Shown piece after piece: positions 1 to 6,252 of a DNA stretch of 10,612 nt. Origin of the DNA: an uncultured Candidatus Melainabacteria bacterium (GTDB lineage Bacteria > Cyanobacteriota > Vampirovibrionia > Gastranaerophilales > Gastranaerophilaceae); assembly GCA_937891325.1 (NCBI GenBank), contig CALAFU010000197.1, positions 1 through 10,612 of the forward strand, read 5' to 3'. The notes beneath the pieces are model-generated. The model had not been told where the DNA came from. It did no database searches and saw only the letters and a list, made by a program, of their open reading frames with translations. Each line of letters opens with the position of its first letter. Within the stretch, counting starts at the first letter, position 1. Both the position numbers and the translations under genes were made by a program.

Positions 1-263
1 GTAAAATAATCTTAATGGATTTTTCAAATATTAACAAGATAAAGATACACAAAGTAAACAAACCCTTTTTGCCACCTTACATGTTTAATACAAGTTTTAC
101 AACATTAAAAAATGAAGTAATGGTATCGGGAGGACAAGTATTTTTCAATGACAATCGGTGGTTAGATGGAATTGGTCCATACTTAGAAGTTTTTCAAGCT
201 ACTATCAATAGTGATGTATCAAATAAGAGTTACTTAATTACAAAGAAAGGACTTACAAAATGA
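1..263 (+). CDS. 3' part of an unrecognised gene, open at the left edge
   Basis: The reading frame ending at TGA 261-263 is open all the way to base 3, where it reads Lys-Ile-Ile-Leu before the first ATG at 15. No ribosome binding site is visible in the 14 bases before that ATG. This is more likely the C-terminal end of a longer protein than a complete 82-residue one. The visible part has no signal peptide, membrane segment or recognisable motif. The middle, around Val-Ser-Gly-Gly-Gln-Val-Phe-Phe and Trp-Leu-Asp-Gly-Ile-Gly-Pro-Tyr, looks like a folded beta-rich region rather than random translation. Its stop is TGA, whereas all six complete well-supported genes here end in TAA or TAG. I do not recognise the family and assign no function. 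It could be an intact gene tail or part of a decayed gene (see the remnant at 271-366). Confidence 0.4.
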   Translation, partial: KIILMDFSNINKIKIHKVNKPFLPPYMFNTSFTTLKNEVMVSGGQVFFNDNRWLDGIGPYLEVFQATINSDVSNKSYLITKKGLTK

Positions 264-270
264 GCATTGA

Positions 271-366
271 TGCAATGCCTATTTTGCTGATGCTTTTGGT
301 TGGCTAAACAAAGATTCCAAGCGAATATTCCCATTAGACGAATTTTTAGAATCCGTAAACAGATAA
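271..366 (+). pseudogene. Possible out-of-frame C-terminal gene remnant
   Basis: In the frame beginning at base 271, just after an in-frame TGA at 268-270, an open stretch of about 31 codons runs to TAA 364-366. It reads as a plausible protein C-terminus (Tyr-Phe-Ala-Asp-Ala-Phe-Gly-Trp-Leu-Asn-Lys, then Phe-Pro-Leu-Asp-Glu-Phe-Leu). It has no start codon or ribosome binding site of its own and lies in a different frame from the gene ending at 263. I infer a frameshifted or decayed tail, but the stretch is short enough to be open by chance. The rest of 367-444 holds nothing I can name. Confidence 0.2.
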
Positions 367-444
367 AAATTTGATACGTTTAACAAAATGCTCAAACTAT
401 CTGTTACAAGAAATCATTTCATGTGTTCTTTTACAATGTCTAAG

Positions 445-1938
445 TTAGCCTTTATAATTTTCTAATCTACCATTAATGTACGCAATTGTACGAGGATAGT
501 GTTGTTGCAAGTATTGAACACGAGGAGCTAATGACATTTCTGTTGTATACGAATCTCTTAGCGCATTAGTTTCTGCAATAACTTCGCTTAATCCGCCCCA
601 TTTGCCGTCATAATGGTTTGCTTGTTTTATAAAATATGCAACGTGGTTTCTTTGCGCATTCGGATATGCTGCATCAAAATTTTCGCGTTCTTGAGTATAA
701 ATTCGTCTTAAGTTATAGTCATTGCTAATATCAGCAACGTTACCCATAACCATATTTGAATGTCTATAATCTATCGCATGACCGGTTTCGTGTAAAACTG
801 AGAAAACATCATTAATAGTATCAATTTGTTTTTTAGTTGGGTACATCATACATTCATCTTTAATTAAACCATTCAAGGTTTTTACGGTAGCACCCAATGC
901 CATTAATTGTTCTGCAGGTAATTTTTGCAACAATTCAAGCATTTGGCTTTTATAACCTTCAATTTTTAAACCTTTTGAAAACATTGAACCATCAGAAATT
1001 TTTATTTCAGTAGGCTCTTTACCTTTTTCTTCAATTGTGATTTTATTTTTTTCAAAAGTTACATCATAAGATTTGTCGCCATTTGTAGAGCGAACCTTAT
1101 TTTCAGAAAGTCTTTGCATTGTTTTATTCAAGTTCATTAAAACATTGCCGTCTTTGTCTGTAATCTTATATTTTAAAGATTTATTACCTTTATCATCTTG
1201 CTCTAATTTATATTGTGTTCTTGTACCATCAAGAGATTCCATATCCTTTTGGATAATTTCTTTGCCGTTTTCTTTAATTCTGCGGGCTTTTGAAATAACC
1301 CTTTCAGTTCCGTTTGGATAAACGTATTTTTGGTCGTAAGCACCTGTTACCGGTGAATGAGTCATCATTTCTTTTCTTACAATTTTATTATTTTTATCTC
1401 TAATGATTCTAACTTCATCAGTAACAACCATACCAGAACTGTCTAATTCTGAACGAACTTTTGTAGTTGTATTGTTTCTATAATCTACATTTTTAACAAT
1501 TTTATAAAAGTTACCTTTTTTTGAATACCTAGTAACATCTTCTTCGCCTAACTTATTGGCTTTTTCATCATAAAATTCACTGTGAGATTCATCACCCTTT
1601 AATGTTGCTTTTAAACAATATTCATTTTTAGGTGAAAACTCATCAGCATCAAACGTAATGCTTTCAATATCTTTGCCATATTTTTGCTTCATGTTGTCAT
1701 AAGCATTATCAATTACGGCTTGAGTTGAAGACGGCAATCTTCTATAAGTCCAAGTTCCAAATGCGCCTGTAAAAGACGGAGCTGGAGCATTATATGTTTT
1801 TATTGGATTTGTAACTTCACAACTTCTTTGAAAAGTATCATTAGCTAAACCCGCTACCATTTTTGGTTGTTGTGCAACTTGCTTGTTAACCTTTGGAGCG
1901 AAAGTTTTTGATACTGTATTTACTGATTGAATATTCAT
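445..1938 (-). CDS. Zinc metallopeptidase-like protein with anthrax-lethal-factor-like C-terminal domain
   Basis: This 497-residue protein has three visible parts. Residues 1-60 are polar, with no hydrophobic signal peptide, and end in a Pro-Ser-Phe-Thr-Gly motif (54-58). Residues about 100-315 are a charged region of short repeated strands and turns (Asp-x-x-Gly, Asp-Lys-Asp-Gly-Asn), probably beta-rich. Residues about 330-497 contain the zinc-peptidase motif His-Glu-Thr-Gly-His (383-387), then Ala-Ile-Asp, and about 65 residues later Glu-Val-Ile-Ala-Glu (452-456). From memory, the lethal factor catalytic domain has the same order: HEFGH-AVD, then Glu-Phe-Phe-Ala-Glu, then a closing helix resembling Arg-(x)n-Pro-x-Thr-(x)3-Ile-Asn near the C-terminus (here 473-490). 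By that analogy His383, His387 and Glu452 bind zinc and Glu384 is the catalytic base. Substrate and location are unknown. The ATG at 1938 has a weak GGA ribosome binding site 6 nt upstream. The gene follows the tcdA terminator, so it is probably transcribed separately. The zincin call is firm; the lethal-factor resemblance is recalled, not computed. Confidence 0.85.
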   Translation of the reverse strand: MNIQSVNTVSKTFAPKVNKQVAQQPKMVAGLANDTFQRSCEVTNPIKTYNAPAPSFTGAFGTWTYRRLPSSTQAVIDNAYDNMKQKYGKDIESITFDADEFSPKNEYCLKATLKGDESHSEFYDEKANKLGEEDVTRYSKKGNFYKIVKNVDYRNNTTTKVRSELDSSGMVVTDEVRIIRDKNNKIVRKEMMTHSPVTGAYDQKYVYPNGTERVISKARRIKENGKEIIQKDMESLDGTRTQYKLEQDDKGNKSLKYKITDKDGNVLMNLNKTMQRLSENKVRSTNGDKSYDVTFEKNKITIEEKGKEPTEIKISDGSMFSKGLKIEGYKSQMLELLQKLPAEQLMALGATVKTLNGLIKDECMMYPTKKQIDTINDVFSVLHETGHAIDYRHSNMVMGNVADISNDYNLRRIYTQERENFDAAYPNAQRNHVAYFIKQANHYDGKWGGLSEVIAETNALRDSYTTEMSLAPRVQYLQQHYPRTIAYINGRLENYKG

Positions 1939-2024
1939 TTTAATTCCACACTACTTATATTTTGTTTAAGTTTACTCAAACATGATTATTGCTTAATTTC
2001 AGCCCAATGTTTACAATGGTTAAT

Positions 2025-2065
2025 AAAAAAGTAAGGCGGTCGGCTTTTCAAGCCGACCGCCTTAC
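2025..2065 (-). terminator. Intrinsic terminator of tcdA
   Basis: A perfect 16-bp stem (2031-2046 pairing with 2050-2065) has a 3-nt loop and a GC-rich core (GGCGGTCGGC). On the minus strand it is followed at once by six T (bases 2030-2025). It begins 15 bp beyond the tcdA stop codon. The plus-strand exit has no T-run, so it works in the minus direction and separates tcdA from the metallopeptidase gene further downstream. Confidence 0.93.
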
Positions 2066-2080
2066 ATATCCAATAAATTT

Positions 2081-2836
2081 TTAATTTTCTTTTATCAAGT
2101 CTTTTATAACTTCACCAGCAATAATCATACCTACAACAGGCGGAACAAAAGCTGTACTTCCTGGGATTTGATGTTTTACTGTACATTTTCTAGTTCCCGG
2201 AGGACATACACAGTGATTTTTACAACTTATTGACATATCCTCTTTCGGTTTTATTGGTTGTTCTTTTGAGTAAACAACTTTTACTCCTTTAATTCTGCGT
2301 TTTTTCAATTCTGTTCGTATAACTTTTGCTAAAGGGCAAACTGAAGTTTTTGAAATATCTGTAACTTCAAATCTAGTTGGGTCTAATTTATTTCCTGCAC
2401 CCATAGCACAAATTATTGGAGTTCCTGCAGCTTTAGCTTTTTCAATAAGTGATAATTTGCCAACAACCGTATCAATTGCATCAATTACGTAATCGTACTG
2501 ACTAAAATCAAATTCATTTTCAGTTTTTGGAGTATAAAATGTTTGATGCGTATTTACGACACAGTTTGGATTAATATCTAAGATACGTTCTTTTGCAACT
2601 TCAACTTTATATTTACCTACAGTTGAACGGGTTGCATAAAGCTGTCTATTCAAGTTTGTAATGCAAACTTTGTCATCATCGACAATATCAATTGTGCCTA
2701 ATCCACTTCTTACAAGTGCCTCAACTGCATAAGCACCAACTCCGCCGATACCAAAGACAATAACTCTTGAATTGGCTAGTTTTTCTAATGCCTCTTTACC
2801 TAATAATAATTCTGTTCTTGAAAATTGATTTAACAT
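2081..2836 (-). CDS. tcdA: tRNA threonylcarbamoyladenosine dehydratase (E1-like)
   Basis: TcdA (CsdL/YgdL) uses ATP to convert t6A37 of ANN-decoding tRNAs into its cyclic form, ct6A, in the cytoplasm. The 251-residue protein has the E1/ThiF/MoeB-like Rossmann nucleotide-binding loop Gly-Ile-Gly-Gly-Val-Gly (29-34), an acidic strand end Asp-Asp-Asp (53-55), Asn-Leu-Asn-Arg-Gln (61-65) and Val-Ile-Asp-Ala-Ile-Asp (117-122), all diagnostic of the family. Near the C-terminus is a cysteine cluster (205, 209, 211, 218), then Gln-Ile-Pro-Gly-Ser and a hydrophobic helix. The length is close to the family norm (E. coli about 268). The start is ATG 2836 with AGG 5 nt upstream and GGAG slightly further out. 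It diverges from trpS, with a 107-bp shared upstream region, and ends at a strong terminator. Confidence 0.95.
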   Translation of the reverse strand: MLNQFSRTELLLGKEALEKLANSRVIVFGIGGVGAYAVEALVRSGLGTIDIVDDDKVCITNLNRQLYATRSTVGKYKVEVAKERILDINPNCVVNTHQTFYTPKTENEFDFSQYDYVIDAIDTVVGKLSLIEKAKAAGTPIICAMGAGNKLDPTRFEVTDISKTSVCPLAKVIRTELKKRRIKGVKVVYSKEQPIKPKEDMSISCKNHCVCPPGTRKCTVKHQIPGSTAFVPPVVGMIIAGEVIKDLIKEN

Positions 2837-2885
2837 TTTAACCTAACTCCATTTACATATAAAAGATTACAATAAAATTTTTTCA

Positions 2886-2915
2886 TTGACAATTAATCAA
2901 TGTCTATTACATAAT
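2886..2915 (+). promoter_or_regulatory. trpS promoter
   Basis: A consensus -35 TTGACA (2886-2891) is followed after 18 bp by CATAAT (2910-2915, 5 of 6 matches). An inverted repeat CATTGA (2884-2889) / TCAATG (2897-2902) overlaps the -35, and a third CATTGA lies at 2921-2926. These could be an operator or chance. The ribosome binding site AAGG (2932-2935) sits 8 nt before the trpS ATG. Confidence 0.65.
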
Positions 2916-2943
2916 TAAATCATTGAAAGGCAAGGTAATATAG

Positions 2944-3987
2944 ATGGGAAAAGTTATTTTAACAGGTGATAGACCAACAGGGAAATTACACATTGGACAC
3001 TACGTAGGTTCATTGAGAGAACGTGTAGCACTTCAAAATGAGGGTGGCTTTGACAAAATTTATATTATGATTGCTGATGCTCAAGCGCTAACTGATAACG
3101 CAGAAAACCCTCAAAAAGTTAGAGACAACATTATTGAAGTAGCTTTAGACTATTTGGCTTGTGGACTTGACCCAAATAAATCTACAATTCTTATTCAATC
3201 AATGATTCCAGAACTTACAGAGTTAACCTTCTACTACATGAACCTTGTTACAGTTGCAAGAGCACAAAGAAACCCTACTGTAAAATCAGAAATTAAAATG
3301 AGAAACTTTGAAAACAACATTCCTGTAGGTTTCTTAGCATATCCAATTAGCCAAGCAGCAGATATTACAGCCTTTGGCGCAACAACAGTTCCTGCTGGTG
3401 AAGACCAAAAGCCTATGCTTGAACAATGCAGAGAAATTGTTCACAAGTTTAATACATTATACGGCGAAACACTTGTTGAACCTAATATATTATTGCCAAA
3501 AAATAGCGCTTGCTTAAGACTTCCTGGTTTAGACGGCAAAGCAAAAATGAGTAAATCTTTGGGCAATTGTATTTATTTATCAGATGAACCAGAAGACATT
3601 AAAAAGAAGATTATGTCAATGTTTACAGATCCAAACCACTTGAGAGTGGAAGACCCAGGTGAAACTGAAAATAATCCTGTATTTATATATCTTGATGCTT
3701 TCTGCAAAGACGAACATTTCAAAGAATTTTTACCTGAATACAACAATCTTGATGAATTAAAAGCCCACTATCAAAAAGGTGGTTTAGGTGACGTTAAAGT
3801 TAAAAAATTCTTAAACAACGTTATTCAACAAGAACTTGAACCTATCAGAACTCGCAGAAAAGAATGGGAAACAAAAACTGCGGAAGTTTATGAAATCTTA
3901 AAACAAGGCACTGCTGAGGCTAAAAAAGTAGCAGAACAAACATTGCACAATGTTCGTAGTGCAATGAAAATCAACTACTTTGATTAA
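2944..3987 (+). CDS. trpS: Tryptophanyl-tRNA synthetase
   Basis: This class Ic synthetase charges tRNA-Trp with tryptophan using ATP, in the cytoplasm. The 347-residue protein is full length. It has the N-terminal Gly-Asp-Arg-Pro-Thr-Gly loop (8-13), the HIGH motif His-Ile-Gly-His (16-19), the Gly-Glu-Asp-Gln segment (152-155) and the KMSKS loop Lys-Met-Ser-Lys-Ser (201-205), in the usual spacing. A helical tRNA-binding C-terminus follows. The start at ATG 2944 is supported by AAGG 8 nt upstream and by the protein beginning directly at the Rossmann strand, as in bacterial TrpS. It has its own promoter and is divergent from tcdA. There is too little upstream room for a T-box leader, and no GC-rich terminator follows. 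The AT-rich hairpin at 4048-4079, with a T5 tail, is the only candidate end. Confidence 0.97.
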   Translation: MGKVILTGDRPTGKLHIGHYVGSLRERVALQNEGGFDKIYIMIADAQALTDNAENPQKVRDNIIEVALDYLACGLDPNKSTILIQSMIPELTELTFYYMNLVTVARAQRNPTVKSEIKMRNFENNIPVGFLAYPISQAADITAFGATTVPAGEDQKPMLEQCREIVHKFNTLYGETLVEPNILLPKNSACLRLPGLDGKAKMSKSLGNCIYLSDEPEDIKKKIMSMFTDPNHLRVEDPGETENNPVFIYLDAFCKDEHFKEFLPEYNNLDELKAHYQKGGLGDVKVKKFLNNVIQQELEPIRTRRKEWETKTAEVYEILKQGTAEAKKVAEQTLHNVRSAMKINYFD

Positions 3988-4047
3988 CTAGTATCAACTC
4001 GTCCCACCCAAAAACATATTTAAACTAATAATTTTGCGAACTTTTGT

Positions 4048-4079
4048 AAAAATATTACTAATATAATAGTAATATTTTT
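4048..4079. promoter_or_regulatory. Perfect AT-rich palindrome upstream of the EF-hand zincin (candidate operator)
   Basis: A 13-bp perfect inverted repeat (4048-4060 with 4067-4079) encloses a 6-bp spacer, ATATAA. Its core is ATTACTA-N6-TAGTAAT (4054-4073), the same core and spacing as in the palindrome before the gene at 9697. The core ends 53 bp before the preferred start codon at 4127. It could be a dyad operator or, because five T end the right arm, a weak terminator of trpS; with only one G-C pair in the stem, termination would be inefficient. Confidence 0.5.
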
Positions 4080-4087
4080 CGTTTAAG

Positions 4088-4096
4088 TGTTTTAAT
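4088..4096 (+). promoter_or_regulatory. Candidate extended -10 for the EF-hand zincin gene
   Basis: TGT-TTTAAT (5 of 6 to TATAAT with an upstream TGn) lies 27.5 bp downstream of the palindrome centre. That would put the palindrome near -40, the position of a class II activator site, and no good -35 hexamer is present there. The perfect TATAAT at 4062-4067 lies inside the palindrome and has no -35 at usable spacing. Confidence 0.3.
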
Positions 4097-4126
4097 TATT
4101 TTGTGAAAATATAGAAGGGCATGAAT

Positions 4127-5737
4127 ATGAGTGAAATTGATAACTCTAGAGATATTAAATTCAACATAAAAGACAGAGATTTTTCATTAAAGAAATCTGA
4201 TTTCAAAGACGATTCAAAAGAATTGTTTTTATTCAACTATTTAACAGATAACGCTACAAATAAAAGATTTAAATCAGATAACAAGTCTGTTTCTATACAC
4301 ATGCTTGATCAAGAAGAAGGCACACAAGGAACAATTACGTCTAAAGACATTCAAATCTTTTTACAAGACAAAAAAATACAGAAAAAAGGTATTACAGAAA
4401 GTGATATGGTTAATTTCATAAACAAAATGATGAAACTTAACCCAACCAAAGAGGAAAAATATCAAAATGATATGGATGCCAAATTTAAGGATTCAAACGG
4501 AAAATCTGTAATGACACCAGAATTAAAAGAAATGTTTGGCTTAGAAAGTGGCATTCACAAAGATACCGACTTTACAGACAAAGCCAACAATGTTAAAAAA
4601 GGCCTTGAAGTTTTTGACCTTAATAACGATGGCAAACTTGATGACATTGAAAAGAAAGCAATGAACAAAAATTATGTCACAGGTTATTCATCAATAAAAG
4701 ATTTAAACAAATATTTAAACGAGTTAATCGGTGATAATAAATCGATTACAAATGAGGCTAAGCAAAACTTATACAACAAAGTAAAATCTGATATTTATAA
4801 AGAAAATTTTGATATTTTAAACAATTTTGATATAAAAGACGAAAATGGAAATAAAGTTGTTACTGATGCTATAAAAGAATTATTCAGCAATAACAACGAT
4901 AGCGTTTCTTTTGATGCTCTTGTTGATGAAAACCAAAATATCAAAAAAGGAATGGAATTATTTGACTTAAATGGTGACGGAAAACTTGACGAAAACGAAA
5001 AAGGGTATTTCGCAAATGGAGGACGCACTGCATTAAGTAAAGACAATCAACTTACAATTGATAAACTAACTGCAGCAATCAAAAAACTTGATGCCGTTGG
5101 TTACGAACATAGTGGAAATGTCGAAAATGGTCAAATCACTACACAAAACAAGCGTAATTTACACAAAATGCTTTCTTGCAGTAACTATATGCTAAGTAAT
5201 TTAGGTAGTTTTCCAGATGAACTACAAAATCAATTTGTTGATGCACTAAAAGAAAAATATTTGGTTGAAACAAAACAAAAAGGAGCTGTTGGTGTAAATT
5301 CAGGTAATAAACTAGGAATTGATGCAGAAACTATTACTCAACCTGAAATTGCGTCTATTATGGCGCATGAATTAACACACGCAATTTTAAGCAAAGAAGA
5401 CAGAAATATGCCTGTCTTAATGCAAGAGGTTGTAACCTTCTACACAGAATATAGACATTATGAAAATGCAAAGAAAAATGACCCCTCCTTTATTAGTACG
5501 GTAACAGGCAGAAACTCTAGCGGTTTTAAGGTTGAGGTTGTAGATATGCAATACATGAATTATGTTGAAGAATTGAAAAAATCTAACCCTGAAATGTCAG
5601 AAAAAGACATCGCTATTGAAGCATTTTTGAAAACACATTATGATTATTACAAGGTTTATTATAATTCATCAATGACACCAGACGATATGCGTAAAGCAGA
5701 TTACGGTAAGGCTGAAGACTTCTTTAAACGAAAATAA
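4127..5737 (+). CDS. EF-hand protein with C-terminal HExxH zinc-peptidase-like domain
   Basis: The start at 4127 is preferred because GAAGGG (4114-4119) lies 7 nt before it but only 1 nt before the ATG at 4121. Residue numbers here count from 4121. Two canonical EF-hand loops are present: Asp166-Leu-Asn-Asn-Asp-Gly-Lys-Leu-Asp-Asp-Ile-Glu177 and Asp282-Leu-Asn-Gly-Asp-Gly-Lys-Leu-Asp-Glu-Asn-Glu293. They sit in a duplicated unit with a 116-residue offset (124-179 matches 240-295), and a degenerate earlier copy may start near residue 60. The C-terminal third has His-Glu-Leu-Thr-His (416-420); Glu436 or Glu443 may be the third zinc ligand. There is no signal peptide or membrane segment. I infer a calcium-responsive metallopeptidase or a peptidase-like binding protein; the substrate is unknown. 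The two HExxH proteins in this window do not look alike outside that motif. I do not recognise a named family for the whole protein. Confidence 0.85.
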   Translation: MSEIDNSRDIKFNIKDRDFSLKKSDFKDDSKELFLFNYLTDNATNKRFKSDNKSVSIHMLDQEEGTQGTITSKDIQIFLQDKKIQKKGITESDMVNFINKMMKLNPTKEEKYQNDMDAKFKDSNGKSVMTPELKEMFGLESGIHKDTDFTDKANNVKKGLEVFDLNNDGKLDDIEKKAMNKNYVTGYSSIKDLNKYLNELIGDNKSITNEAKQNLYNKVKSDIYKENFDILNNFDIKDENGNKVVTDAIKELFSNNNDSVSFDALVDENQNIKKGMELFDLNGDGKLDENEKGYFANGGRTALSKDNQLTIDKLTAAIKKLDAVGYEHSGNVENGQITTQNKRNLHKMLSCSNYMLSNLGSFPDELQNQFVDALKEKYLVETKQKGAVGVNSGNKLGIDAETITQPEIASIMAHELTHAILSKEDRNMPVLMQEVVTFYTEYRHYENAKKNDPSFISTVTGRNSSGFKVEVVDMQYMNYVEELKKSNPEMSEKDIAIEAFLKTHYDYYKVYYNSSMTPDDMRKADYGKAEDFFKRK

Positions 5738-5789
5738 AAAGGTCTAAATTTTGCATTACAACAAAAAAACTGTTTTATTAAATTTATAT

Positions 5790-5996
5790 TTAATTTTTAA
5801 TAACAACTAACTCGTGAACAAGTGCATAAACTGCAGCTTGTAAACGATTGCTTACAGAAAGTTTTTCGTAAATAGAACTAACGTGAGCCTTTATTGTGTG
5901 GGTTGTAACGGTTAATTCTTTTGCAATTTCTTTATTAGTTAACCCAAGAGTAACTAATCTTAAAACATCTAACTCTCTTTCAGTTAAATCTACCAT
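5790..5996 (-). CDS. Stand-alone LuxR/GerE-type helix-turn-helix regulator
   Basis: The 68-residue protein is almost exactly one LuxR C-terminal DNA-binding domain: Leu-Thr-Glu-Arg-Glu-Leu-Asp-Val-Leu at 4-12, Thr-Asn-Lys-Glu-Ile-Ala-Lys-Glu-Leu (20-28), then the recognition helix Thr-His-Thr-Ile-Lys-Ala-His-Val (32-39) and Ile-Tyr-Glu-Lys-Leu (42-46). There is no receiver or ligand-binding domain, as in GerE-like stand-alone regulators. The start is ATG 5996, because AGGGGAG lies 8 nt upstream. A TTG at 6020 in the same frame would place that ribosome binding site inside the gene and is rejected. It has its own promoter and a 5' hairpin. It converges on the EF-hand zincin gene and diverges from the XRE regulator. 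Proteins of this type bind dyads of about 20 bp as dimers; its targets are unknown. Confidence 0.92.
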   Translation of the reverse strand: MVDLTERELDVLRLVTLGLTNKEIAKELTVTTHTIKAHVSSIYEKLSVSNRLQAAVYALVHELVVIKN

Positions 5997-6010
5997 ATTA
6001 TATGCTCCCC

Positions 6011-6026
6011 TAAGCGACAACGCTTA
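6011..6026 (-). promoter_or_regulatory. 5'-end hairpin of the LuxR-type regulator mRNA
   Basis: A perfect 6-bp stem, TAAGCG / CGCTTA, has a 4-nt loop. It lies right at the transcription start predicted from the promoter at 6034-6062 and just before the AGGGGAG ribosome binding site. It may shield the 5' end of the transcript or tune translation. Confidence 0.4.
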
Positions 6027-6033
6027 TATTCTT

Positions 6034-6062
6034 ATTATTCTACTTTACATTAGATATGTCAA
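6034..6062 (-). promoter_or_regulatory. Promoter of the LuxR-type regulator gene
   Basis: On the minus strand, TTGACA (complement of 6057-6062) is followed by exactly 17 bp and AATAAT (complement of 6034-6039, 5 of 6). The expected start is near 6027, giving a leader of about 30 nt. This is the best sigma-70 type promoter in the window. Confidence 0.7.
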
Positions 6063-6252
6063 TATAAATATTACGAACATCGTAGAAACCACATAAAAAC
6101 TAAGTTTTAGGCATAACAAAAGCCTTTAATATCTTGTAACAATTTGTATATGTATTAGGTACTTAATCATATATATTACCCAATAGGTGGTTTAAAATAA
6201 AAGTTATATCGGCTATCGTATTGTTAGTCAACAGAGAGGCTAGCAAAACACG

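Noticed and set aside
260..307. A 15-codon hydrophobic frame overlapping the TGA at 261 in an ATGA arrangement
   Set aside because: Too short, without its own ribosome binding site, and ATGA overlaps are easily formed by chance.
1954..1959. Minus-strand TATAAG as the -10 of the lethal-factor-like gene
   Set aside because: The implied transcript would begin about 9 nt before the start codon, with the ribosome binding site at its very end, and no -35 fits.
2837..2943. A T-box or trp leader upstream of trpS
   Set aside because: Only 107 bp separate trpS from the divergent tcdA and a good promoter lies inside, so there is no room for a T-box; no leader peptide with Trp codons is visible.
4062..4067. 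Perfect TATAAT as the promoter of the EF-hand zincin gene
   Set aside because: TTGCGA and TTGTAA are 22 and 12 bp away, outside usable -35 spacing, and the hexamer is partly explained by the palindrome centre.
4614..5005. Dockerin domain suggested by the two Asp-x-Asn-x-Asp-Gly loops
   Set aside because: A dockerin has two loops about 20-30 residues apart; here they are 116 residues apart in a longer repeat.
5777..5794. A 7-bp stem with a T-run between the convergent EF-hand zincin and LuxR-type genes
   Set aside because: The stem is entirely A-T and overlaps the stop codon of the minus-strand gene; not convincing as an intrinsic terminator.
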